From: Maritimibacter sp. 55A14
GTDB lineage: Bacteria > Pseudomonadota > Alphaproteobacteria > Rhodobacterales > Rhodobacteraceae
NCBI RefSeq assembly: GCF_003122205.1
Contig: NZ_QEYE01000017.1
Coordinates: forward strand, 1-64,000
Reading direction: 5' to 3'
DNA length: 64,000 bases
Part shown: piece after piece, positions 34,099 to 41,600 of the stretch
How the letters are laid out: every line of letters begins with the position of its first letter
How positions within the stretch are numbered: position 1 is the first letter of the stretch
Notes under the pieces: model-generated
The model's input: the letters and a program-made list of their open reading frames with translations, nothing else
Told to the model about the DNA's origin: nothing
Databases searched by the model: none
Translations under genes and position numbers: made by a program

Positions 34099-34613
34099 GC
34101 GGGAAGGGCGCGGAGTACGTCCCGCCGCCGCTGACGGCCGCTGCCGCGGGGCCGGTCCTGCGTGTGCTGCGCGAATCCGGCGCCGATCCGCAGGTGGCGC
34201 TGCCCGCCTATGAGACCGAGGGTGCGGCGGGCGCCGACCTGCGCGCCAACCTCGCGCCGGCCGACCGGGCGGCGGGGCTGAGCCTGCCGCCCGGCGGTCG
34301 GGTGCTGGTGCCCACCGGGCTGCGGCTTGAAATCCCGCCTGGCTTCGAGGTGCAAATCCGCCCGCGCTCCGGCCTGGCACTGAAGCATGGCGTGACACTG
34401 GCCAACACGCCGGGCACCATCGACAGCGACTATCGCGGCCCACTCGGCGTCATCCTGATCAATCTGGGCGAGGACGCTTTCACCGTCGGCCATGGCGAAC
34501 GCATTGCCCAGATGGTGATGGCCCCGGTCGTGCAGGCGCGCATCGAGGCGGCGGACGCGCTGGGCGGGACCGCCCGCGGGGCGGGCGGATTCGGTTCCAC
34601 GGGGCGCGGCTGA
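34095..34613 (+). CDS. dut: Deoxyuridine 5'-triphosphate nucleotidohydrolase
   Basis: A 172-residue homotrimeric dUTPase. All five motifs are present: [50 protein letters not shown] and the C-terminal GGFGSTGRG arm. It converts dUTP to dUMP and pyrophosphate, keeping uracil out of DNA and supplying dTMP synthesis. The N-terminal extension of about 25 residues is longer than in E. coli. The gene overlaps coaBC by ATGA and the MoeB-like gene by one base, so the three form an operon. Confidence 0.95.
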   Translation: MSGKGAEYVPPPLTAAAAGPVLRVLRESGADPQVALPAYETEGAAGADLRANLAPADRAAGLSLPPGGRVLVPTGLRLEIPPGFEVQIRPRSGLALKHGVTLANTPGTIDSDYRGPLGVILINLGEDAFTVGHGERIAQMVMAPVVQARIEAADALGGTARGAGGFGSTGRG

Positions 34614-35647
34614 TGGCGCTGGTGCTGGCGCTCGCGGCGGGGCTGCTGCTGCTCGGCCGGGTGTTTCGGGTGCCCTGGGGGCCTCAGGCGGCACTGCTGG
34701 GCATCCTCTTCGGGGCCGTCGCGCTGATCCAGATGACGTTGCCGCAGGGTCATGCGCTGCGCGCCGCCACGGGCGGGTCGCTTGCCAACTGGGGCATCCT
34801 CGCGGGGCTGGGCGCGCTCGCGGGGGGCTATGCGCTGCTCCTGCGGCACCTGCGGGCGCGGGCCGCGCCAACTGAGCCCCCCGCCGGGCAAGGGACCTTC
34901 AGCGCCGCCGAACTGGAGCGTTACGCGCGCCACATCGTGCTTCGCGAACTGGGCGGGCCGGGACAGAAGAAACTCAAAGGCGCGCGGGTTCTGGTCGTGG
35001 GGGCCGGTGGGCTCGGCTCGCCCGCGCTGCTCTACATGGCGGCGGCGGGCGTGGGCACGATCGGCGTCGTCGATGATGATGAGGTCAGCCTGTCGAACCT
35101 CCAGCGCCAGGTTATCCACACCGACGAACGTCAGGGCATGGCCAAGGTCTTTTCCGCCCAGATCGCGATGCGGGAGATCAATCCGCACGTCACGGTTCGT
35201 CCCTACCGGCGGCGGCTGGACGCGGAGACGGCGGAGGCGCTTTTCGCCGATTACGATCTGGTGCTCGACGGCAGCGACAATTTCGAGACCCGCTATCTGG
35301 TCAACGCGTCCTGCGTCGCGACCCGCACGCCGCTGATCGCCGCCGCGATCACCCAGTGGGAAGGGCAGATCAGCCTCTACGACCCGGCGCGCGGCGCGCC
35401 CTGCTATGCCTGCGTCTTTCCGCGGGAACCGGCCGAGGGGCTGGCGCCCTCCTGCGCCGAGGCGGGCGTGATCGGCGCGCTTCCCGGCGTCGTCGGCGCG
35501 ATGATGGCGATGGAGGCGATCAAGGAGATCACCGGCGCGGGCGAGAGCCTGCGCGGGCGGCTGATGCTTTATGATGCGCTCCATGGCGAGAACCGCATTG
35601 TCAGGGTCGCGCGCCGCGCGGATTGCGCGGTCTGCGGTGGTATCTAG
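34613..35647 (+). CDS. ThiF/MoeB-type adenylyltransferase with N-terminal membrane segments
   Basis: A 344-residue protein. Residues 1-85 contain three hydrophobic segments (LVLALAAGLLLLGRVF, AALLGILFGAVALIQM, GILAGLGALAGGYALLL) and the rest is a MoeB/ThiF domain: VLVVGAGGLGSPALLYMAAAG, DDDEVSLSNLQRQVIH, and a zinc site from CYAC and CAVC. It would activate the C-terminus of a ubiquitin-like sulfur carrier (MoaD or ThiS) at the membrane. Canonical MoeB is soluble and about 250 residues, so the membrane part is an added module. Last gene of the coaBC-dut operon. Confidence 0.85.
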   Translation: MALVLALAAGLLLLGRVFRVPWGPQAALLGILFGAVALIQMTLPQGHALRAATGGSLANWGILAGLGALAGGYALLLRHLRARAAPTEPPAGQGTFSAAELERYARHIVLRELGGPGQKKLKGARVLVVGAGGLGSPALLYMAAAGVGTIGVVDDDEVSLSNLQRQVIHTDERQGMAKVFSAQIAMREINPHVTVRPYRRRLDAETAEALFADYDLVLDGSDNFETRYLVNASCVATRTPLIAAAITQWEGQISLYDPARGAPCYACVFPREPAEGLAPSCAEAGVIGALPGVVGAMMAMEAIKEITGAGESLRGRLMLYDALHGENRIVRVARRADCAVCGGI

Positions 35648-35761
35648 CGGCGCGTCCTGAAGACCTGGATCGAAGCGGTTACGGTAGACACTGCGGGCCT
35701 TCGTTAGGTTGCAGACGAGCCGCGCGAGCGCGGCGCGCGCCAGAGCCCGGATCGCCCCGCG

Positions 35762-36748
35762 TCAGAGCATGCTCGGCACGACCTGGTCGGGCGGCCGGTG
35801 GCCGTCGGCGAAGGTCTTGATGTTGATGATCACCTTCTCGCCCGTCTCGATCCGCCCCTCGATCGTGGCCGAGCCCATATGCGGCAGCAGCACCACATTG
35901 TCGAGTTGGCGCAGCCGCGGATTTATGTTGGTGCCGTGTTCGTAGACGTCGAGCCCCGCGCCCGCGATCTCGCCCGTGCGCAGCATCCGCGTCAGCGCGT
36001 TCTCGTCCACGACCTCGCCGCGGGAGGTGTTGACCAGCACTGCGCTGGGTTTCAGCAATTTCAACCGCCGCGCGTTGAGCAGGTGGAAGGTCGAGGGCGT
36101 GTGCGGGCAGTTGACCGAGACGATGTCCATGCGGCTGACCATCTGGTCGAGGCTTTCCCAATAGGTGGCATCGAGTTCCTCCTCGATGCTCTCATGCAGC
36201 CGTTTGCGGTTGTGGTAGTGGATTTGCAGGCCGAAGGCGCGGGCGCGGCGGGCGACGGCGCTGCCGATCCGGCCCATGCCCAGGATGCCCAGCCGCTTGC
36301 CGCCTACCCGGTGACCCAGCCGCGCGGTGGGCGACCAGCCCTCCCAATTGCCCGACTGCATCAGGTTCGCGCCCGACCGGAAGCCGCGCATGACCCAGAG
36401 GATCAGCGACATGGTGGCGTCGGCGGTGTCCTCGGTCAGCACGCCGGGCGTGTTGGACACCAGGATGCCGCGCTGCCGCGCCGTCGCGACGTCGATATGG
36501 TCGAAGCCGGCACCGTAATTGGCGATCAGTTTCAACTTGTCGCCCGCTTGCGCCAGGAGACCCGCGTCGATCGTGTCGGTGATCGTGGGCACCAGAACGT
36601 CGGCGCGGCGCATCGCCCCGGTCAGTTCCTCACGCGACATCGGCGCGTCATCTTCCCGCAACTCTACATTGAAGAGTTCCTTCATGCGGGTCTCTACCGC
36701 TTCGGGTAACCGTCGCGTCACGACAACACTGAGTTTCTGGCCTGGCAT
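35762..36748 (-). CDS. D-2-hydroxyacid dehydrogenase (glyoxylate/hydroxypyruvate reductase type)
   Basis: A 328-residue NAD(P)-dependent enzyme. The nucleotide site is LGILGMGRIGSAVARRARAFG; the catalytic arginine is in NTSRGEVVDE, and the histidine is in VVLLPHMGSAT, with a glutamate between. The substrate domain has NYGAGFDHIDVATARQRGI. The GyaR-like subgroup reduces glyoxylate or hydroxypyruvate. It lies alone on the minus strand between coaBC-dut and a plus-strand SH3 protein. The 114 bases after its stop contain no feature that I can name. Confidence 0.88.
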   Translation of the reverse strand: MPGQKLSVVVTRRLPEAVETRMKELFNVELREDDAPMSREELTGAMRRADVLVPTITDTIDAGLLAQAGDKLKLIANYGAGFDHIDVATARQRGILVSNTPGVLTEDTADATMSLILWVMRGFRSGANLMQSGNWEGWSPTARLGHRVGGKRLGILGMGRIGSAVARRARAFGLQIHYHNRKRLHESIEEELDATYWESLDQMVSRMDIVSVNCPHTPSTFHLLNARRLKLLKPSAVLVNTSRGEVVDENALTRMLRTGEIAGAGLDVYEHGTNINPRLRQLDNVVLLPHMGSATIEGRIETGEKVIINIKTFADGHRPPDQVVPSML

Positions 36749-36872
36749 TTCGCATCATCCCGTACTGGAATTCCTGTGCCCATAGTGACAAGATCGGCCG
36801 CCAAGGGGCAAGGCGAAAGCCGCGGGCAAGACCCCGGAGGCAGCGACAAATGGAAACGGGCGGAAGCGGGGC

Positions 36873-37397
36873 ATGAGGATGCGACTGGCGTGGCTTTGCG
36901 TGGCCGTGGCGATTCTGGTCTGCGGCCCGGTCCCCCCCGCCCTGGCGGACGGCGCTGCGCAGGGGGCGGAGCGCGGTCCGGTGACCAACCTGCCGCTGCC
37001 GCGTTATGTCTCGATGAAGACGGCGGAGGGCAATGTCCGGCGCGGCCCCAGCCTGACGCACCGCGTGGACTGGGTCTTCAGGCACGAGAACATGCCGCTT
37101 CAGATCACCGCCGAATTCGGCCATTGGCGGCGGGTGCGCGACCGCGACGGCGCGGGCGGCTGGATGCATTACGCTCTGCTCTCGGGCGTGCGCACAGTGA
37201 TCGTCGAGGCCGAGATGGTGGACCTGCTGAGCAAGCCGCTGGAGAAGGCGCTGCCGGTGGCCCGCGCCGAGGCCGGGGTGATCGCGCGGCTGGGTGCCTG
37301 CCGGCCCGACTGGTGCCAGATCACGGCCGGCGGCAATACCGGCTGGGTGCGCAAGCGCGACATCTGGGGTGTTGAACCCGATGAACTGCGCGACTAG
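36873..37397 (+). CDS. Exported SH3-domain protein
   Basis: A 174-residue protein with a signal peptide (MRMRLAWLCVAVAILVCGPVPPALADG) and two bacterial SH3-like repeats, about 50-110 (NVRRGPSLTHRVDWVFRHENMPLQITAEFGHWRRVRDRDGAGGW) and 115-165 (GVIARLGACRPDWCQITAGGNTGWVRKRDIWG). Such domains often bind peptidoglycan or proteins in the periplasm. The two cysteines CRPDWC could form a disulfide. No catalytic domain is attached. It heads a plus-strand pair with the cation efflux gene, 51 bases ahead of it. Confidence 0.85.
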   Translation: MRMRLAWLCVAVAILVCGPVPPALADGAAQGAERGPVTNLPLPRYVSMKTAEGNVRRGPSLTHRVDWVFRHENMPLQITAEFGHWRRVRDRDGAGGWMHYALLSGVRTVIVEAEMVDLLSKPLEKALPVARAEAGVIARLGACRPDWCQITAGGNTGWVRKRDIWGVEPDELRD

Positions 37398-37448
37398 GAC
37401 GGGCCTTCCCGCGCGGCCTTGCGCGGCCCTTGTGCCCGGACCCGCGCG

Positions 37449-38339
37449 ATGACCGACAGAACGCATCACAGGCTCGATATCTCCGCCGGTCTGGCTTCGG
37501 TCGCGGTGGCCGGTATCCTGGTGGCGCTCAAGCTCTGGGCGCTGGCGGCAACCGGGGCGCTTTCGGTCGCGGCGAGCCTGGCCGACAGCGCGTTGGATCT
37601 CATGGTTTCCGCGATGGGGCTGATGGCGATCGTCTATGCCGCGCGTCCGCCCGACGAGGATCATTCCTTCGGCCACAGCTCGGCAGAGGATCTGGCGGCA
37701 CTGGCCCAGAGCGTTTTCATCACCGTCTCCGCCTGCGTCATCGGGTGGGCCGCGATCCGGCGCCTGCTGGGAGACACGCCCGTCGTGCTGAACGCCGAGG
37801 GCCGCGGGGTCGCGGTGATGGCTATATCCATCATGCTGACCCTGGCGCTGGTGGCCTGGCAGCGGAGCGTTGCGCGGCGCACCGGCTCACGCGTGGTGGC
37901 GGCGGACCAGTTGCATTACATGGGCGACCTGCTGCCCGCGTTCGGGGCGATCCTGTCGCTCGCGGTGGCGGGCACGCTGGGGCTCTACAGTATCGACAGC
38001 GTCGTGGCGCTGGGCGCGGCGGCCTGGCTGCTGGTCGGGGCCGCGCGGATCGGCAAGGGTGCCTGGGACGCATTGATGGACCGGCAGGCCGACCCCGAGG
38101 TGATCGCCGGGATCGAGGAACTGGCGCGGGGCTGGCCGGGCGTGCACGGCTTCCACGACCTCAAGACGCGCATGGCCGGGCGGCGGATCTTCGTCAACAT
38201 CCATATCGAGCTCGACGGCGGCCAGACCCTGCGGGAGGCCCATGACATCGGCGCGGGTCTGCGCCGCGCGATCATGGATCGCTATCCGCAGGCCGATGTC
38301 ATCATCCACAAGGACGTAGCCCGCCCCGCCGCCGGTTGA
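37449..38339 (+). CDS. Cation diffusion facilitator (FieF-like metal efflux)
   Basis: A 296-residue CDF protein with six membrane helices. The first metal-site motif is SLADSALDLMVSAMG with the D-x-x-x-D/H pattern, and the second is ADQLHYMGDLLPAFGAIL with H-x-x-x-D. The C-terminal cytoplasmic domain has VHGFHDLKTRMAGRRIFVNIHIELDG and DVIIHKD. It exports divalent metals such as Fe or Zn in exchange for protons. ATG at 37449 was chosen since the family begins MTDRTHHRLDISAG; the extension to 37419 is not conserved. Confidence 0.88.
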   Translation: MTDRTHHRLDISAGLASVAVAGILVALKLWALAATGALSVAASLADSALDLMVSAMGLMAIVYAARPPDEDHSFGHSSAEDLAALAQSVFITVSACVIGWAAIRRLLGDTPVVLNAEGRGVAVMAISIMLTLALVAWQRSVARRTGSRVVAADQLHYMGDLLPAFGAILSLAVAGTLGLYSIDSVVALGAAAWLLVGAARIGKGAWDALMDRQADPEVIAGIEELARGWPGVHGFHDLKTRMAGRRIFVNIHIELDGGQTLREAHDIGAGLRRAIMDRYPQADVIIHKDVARPAAG

Positions 38340-38353
38340 CGCTCGCTGCGCCT

Positions 38354-40375
38354 TCAGGCAGCCAGACCGCGGCCCTTCAGCAGCGCCTCCACCCCCGGCA
38401 GCCGGCCGCGGAACGCTGTATAGAGGTCTTCGGCTTCCGCCGTGCCGCCGCGCGACAGGATGTTGCGTGCCAGACTCTCGGCCAGTGCCGGGTCGAAGGC
38501 GTCGCCGGCCTCCTCGAAAGCGGCGAAGGCATCGGCATCCATCACCTCCGACCACATGTAGCTGTAATAGCCCGACGAATACCCATCGCCCGAGAAGACA
38601 TGCGCGAAATGGGGCGTGGCGTGGCGCATGCCGATAGCGTGCGGCATGTCGAGACCGGCCAGCAGTTCCGCCTGGCGGGCCATCGGATCGGCGGGCGCGT
38701 CGCCGCTGTGGAAGGCCAGGTCGACCAGCGCGCTGGCGGTGTACTCGACGGTGGCGAAGACCTGGTCATAGGTCGTCGCGGCCAAGACCCGCTCGCGCAG
38801 GGCGTCGGGCATCGGCGCGCCGGTTTCCGCGTGCCGGGCGTGTTTCTCCAACACCTGCGGGACCTCCAGCCAATGCTCGAAGAGCTGGCTGGGAAGTTCC
38901 ACGAAATCGCGCGCTACCGCGGTGCCGGAAACCATCGGATATATGACATCCGACAGCATCACATGCAGCGCATGGCCGAATTCGTGAAAGAGCGTGCGTG
39001 CGTCGTCGAAGGACAGTAGCGCCGGCTGGCCGGGCGAGGGTTTGGCGAAGTTGCAGACGTTGACGACCATCGGGCGCTGGCCGCCGTCCAGCCCGTGCTG
39101 GCGGCGGAAGGAAGAACACCAGGCCCCGGACCGCTTGGAGCCGCGCGCGAAATAATCCGCGATGAAGACGGCCATGTGCCGCCCGTCCCGACGCACCTCC
39201 CAGGCGCGGCAATCGGGGTGGTAGAGGTCCGCCTCCAGCTTGTGAAAGCTGAGCCCGAAGAGCCGCCCGGCGCAGTCGAAGGCCGCCTCCACCATGCGTT
39301 CGAGCTGGAAATAGGGCTTCAGCTCGGCCTCGTTCAGATCGTGTTCCCCGGCCCGGCGCTTTTCGGCATAGTAGCGCCAGTCCCAGGGTTCCAGCCGGCC
39401 GTTGATGCCGTCCTCGTGCAGCATCTCCTCCAGCCGCGCGGCGTCGCGGAGCGCCTGCGTGCGGGCGGGTTCCCACACCGCCATCAGCAGATCCCGCACG
39501 CGCTCCGGCGTGCCGGCCATTTCCGTTTCCAGCTTGAAATGCGCGAAATCCGGATAGCCAAGCAGATGCGCACGTTCCTCGCGCAGCGCCAGGATCTCGG
39601 CGGCGATGGCGCGATTGTCGCTCTCCCCGCCATTGGCGCCGCGGGCGGCCCATGCGACATGGGCGCGCCGCCGCAGGTCGCGGCGCGGGCTGAATTGCAG
39701 GAAGGGCACGATGAGCGAGCGCGAGAGGGTCACCGCGGGTCCCTTCAGGCCGCGCTCCGCCCCGGCCGCGCGGGCCGCATCCATGACGAAACCCGGCAGG
39801 CCCTTCAGGTCGTCCTCCGACAACTCCATGTGCCAGCCACGTTCGTCGGCCAGAAGGTTCTGCGTGAAGCTGGTGCCCAGCACCGCCAGCCGGTCCTTGA
39901 CGGACTTCAGCCGGTCATATGCCGCGCCCTGCAATTCCGCGCCGGCGCGCCGGAACATGCGGCGATAGAGTTTCAGTACGCGTCTTTCCTCGTCGCCCAG
40001 CCCGGCGGAGTCGCGAACCTGCCAGACGGCCTCGATCCGGGCAAAGAGATCGCGGTTCATCGTGACTTCGGACGCATGGGCGGAGAGCTTGGGCGCCAAC
40101 TCGCGCTGGAGCGCCTGCCGGGTGTCGTTGCTGTCGGCACCGGCGAGGTTGAAGAAGACCCCCGCGACGCGGTCCAGGTCGCGCTCGGCCCGCTCGAGCG
40201 CGCCGATCGTGTTGGCGAAATCGGGCGGCGACGGATCCGCCGCGATCTCCGCCACGCGGGACTTGGCGCGGGCGAGCGCGGTCTCGAAGGCGGGCGCGAA
40301 ATCGGCATCGTCGATCTCGGCAAAGGGCGGCAGGCCGAAGGGCGTGGTCCAGTCCTGCAAGAGCGGGTTGGTCAT
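38354..40375 (-). CDS. M3-family metallopeptidase (oligopeptidase A / dipeptidyl carboxypeptidase type)
   Basis: A 673-residue zinc peptidase. The active site is TLFHEFGHALHVMLSDV (about residues 458-474), with the H-E-x-x-H motif, and the downstream glutamate is in DFVELPSQLFEHW. The C-terminal stretch FAHVFSGDGYSSGYYSYMWSE is typical of M3 enzymes. It degrades short peptides in the cytoplasm. The length and N-terminal PLLQDWTTPFGLPPFAEI match the family's usual start. Convergent with the cation efflux gene (14-base spacer). The 272 bases upstream have no gene. Confidence 0.92.
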   Translation of the reverse strand: MTNPLLQDWTTPFGLPPFAEIDDADFAPAFETALARAKSRVAEIAADPSPPDFANTIGALERAERDLDRVAGVFFNLAGADSNDTRQALQRELAPKLSAHASEVTMNRDLFARIEAVWQVRDSAGLGDEERRVLKLYRRMFRRAGAELQGAAYDRLKSVKDRLAVLGTSFTQNLLADERGWHMELSEDDLKGLPGFVMDAARAAGAERGLKGPAVTLSRSLIVPFLQFSPRRDLRRRAHVAWAARGANGGESDNRAIAAEILALREERAHLLGYPDFAHFKLETEMAGTPERVRDLLMAVWEPARTQALRDAARLEEMLHEDGINGRLEPWDWRYYAEKRRAGEHDLNEAELKPYFQLERMVEAAFDCAGRLFGLSFHKLEADLYHPDCRAWEVRRDGRHMAVFIADYFARGSKRSGAWCSSFRRQHGLDGGQRPMVVNVCNFAKPSPGQPALLSFDDARTLFHEFGHALHVMLSDVIYPMVSGTAVARDFVELPSQLFEHWLEVPQVLEKHARHAETGAPMPDALRERVLAATTYDQVFATVEYTASALVDLAFHSGDAPADPMARQAELLAGLDMPHAIGMRHATPHFAHVFSGDGYSSGYYSYMWSEVMDADAFAAFEEAGDAFDPALAESLARNILSRGGTAEAEDLYTAFRGRLPGVEALLKGRGLAA

Positions 40376-40647
40376 GAATGTCTCCTTCCGGCGGTGAGGC
40401 TAGGCCGGGCGGGGCACATGGTCCAGAGGGCGCGGACATGCCGTAGGCATTGCGGTGTGGCGCGCCCCGGCTGTGGCGCCGTTCGTGCCCGGAATGGCCG
40501 CACAACGCCCCCTTCGGCATCGCGTGGCCTGCAAATAACAAACTAAAACAATCAGGATTGACGGGTGCCCGAGGATCGGGCAGATTGGGGCCGTCCCCAG
40601 CCACTCGACCGACCAGCCAGGGCACCGCAACGAAGAGGTGTTTGAAG

Positions 40648-40803
40648 ATGTTTGCGAAAGTGACAGGGCCGGTCCAGCCGCCATATCCCGCCGGTGCCGG
40701 ATGCGTGCTGAGAGACGAGGTGCTGCGGCTCGTGCCGGAAGACGGCCTGCCGGGCGCGACGCTGCTGGAGGCGCTGCTCGACCGGATGGAGCGGGTGCGG
40801 TGA
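40648..40803 (+). CDS. Small protein at the head of the hemP operon
   Basis: A 51-residue frame, MFAKVTGPVQPPYPAGAGCVL..., with GAAGAGG nine bases upstream of the ATG at 40648. Its stop TGA overlaps the ATG of hemP (TGATG), which is the strongest reason to believe it is translated. No family recognised, and no signal peptide or membrane segment is seen. The 98-117 bases before it include an AT-rich stretch (40531-40556) in otherwise G/C-rich DNA that may hold the promoter; I could not match a known iron-regulator box. Confidence 0.55.
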   Translation: MFAKVTGPVQPPYPAGAGCVLRDEVLRLVPEDGLPGATLLEALLDRMERVR

Positions 40804-40970
40804 TGGCCTGCCAGACGACCGCCCGCAATAGCCCGTCTGCCGCCGGCGGACCGCCCGTGCACGATGCGCGCGAGCTGGTGGCGGGCGGTGCCTGCGCCCG
40901 AATCGTGCTCGACGGGCAGGAATACACGCTGCGCATCACCCGCGCCGGCAAGCTGATCCTGACCAAATGA
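40803..40970 (+). CDS. hemP: Hemin uptake protein HemP
   Basis: A 55-residue protein whose second half (VAGGACARIVLDGQEYTLRITRAGKLILTK) matches the HemP family, including the end L-R-I-T-R-x-G-K-L-I-L-T-K. HemP (HmuP) acts in regulation of heme transport operons in alphaproteobacteria. The gene shares bases with its neighbours on both sides: 1 base with the small ORF before and 4 bases with the next. No heme receptor or transporter gene lies close by in this window. Confidence 0.88.
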   Translation: MACQTTARNSPSAAGGPPVHDARELVAGGACARIVLDGQEYTLRITRAGKLILTK

Positions 40971-41446
40971 ACGACGGAAGCGAACACGGCGCCGCGCCCG
41001 TCGCGCGGCTCGATGCGCTGCCGCCGCTGGAGGCGCTGCTGGTCCGGCATCTGCGGCTCTGGTGTGCCGGGCCCGAGCATCAGGCCGAGGTCTGGAACGC
41101 GCTGGCCACGGCACTCGGCCCGGCGGCCGCGCGGCCGTGTCTCAACGCGTTGGAGCGGCTGATCGGCCTGATGACGCGCTGCGGCCGCAGACCGCTCATG
41201 CGCCACGGGACCGAATGCGTCTGCGTGGGCTCCGACGAGGCGGTCTTCGCGCGGTTCGTCGCCACCGCGGCCGAGGGCGCGCGCGAGGATGCCATGCTTA
41301 TCGCCTCGCTGATGATGCGGCCCGACATGCTGGGTTGCGCAGTGGACCTGGCCGGTACGCTCGGCGTGCTCGCGCAGCGGGCCGTGGAATGCGGCGCCGG
41401 CCGGCGCGACGCCGCGGAACCCGTTCGGGGCACCGTCCTGCACTGA
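40967..41446 (+). CDS. Protein of unknown function in the hemP operon
   Basis: A 159-residue cytoplasmic protein, no signal peptide. It has helical segments such as LEALLVRHLRLWCAG, EVWNALATALGPAAARPCLNALERLIGLM and EDAMLIASLMMRPDMLGCAVDLAGTLGVLAQ, and several cysteines. Its ATG overlaps the hemP stop by 4 bases, so it is translated with it. Conserved hypothetical genes of this sort often follow hemP in Rhodobacterales, perhaps in heme or iron handling, but I cannot assign a function. Confidence 0.75.
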   Translation: MNDGSEHGAAPVARLDALPPLEALLVRHLRLWCAGPEHQAEVWNALATALGPAAARPCLNALERLIGLMTRCGRRPLMRHGTECVCVGSDEAVFARFVATAAEGAREDAMLIASLMMRPDMLGCAVDLAGTLGVLAQRAVECGAGRRDAAEPVRGTVLH

Positions 41447-41600
41447 GCCCGGCCCCGGTGGCGGTGTGCCGCCGGGTCCGGCCCCCCGCTTGCCAAGCCT
41501 GCGTGTCGGTTTCGGCACGGGGAATGTCGATACACCCCTCAATTTCGCCGCGCCAGCCATTATGACGGTACCAGAATCTGGACATGCGCGGAGCCAAGCC

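Noticed and set aside
40531-40556. Iron-regulator box (Fur, Irr or RirA) before hemP
   Set aside because: The AT-rich patch has no clear palindrome fitting a box that I know.
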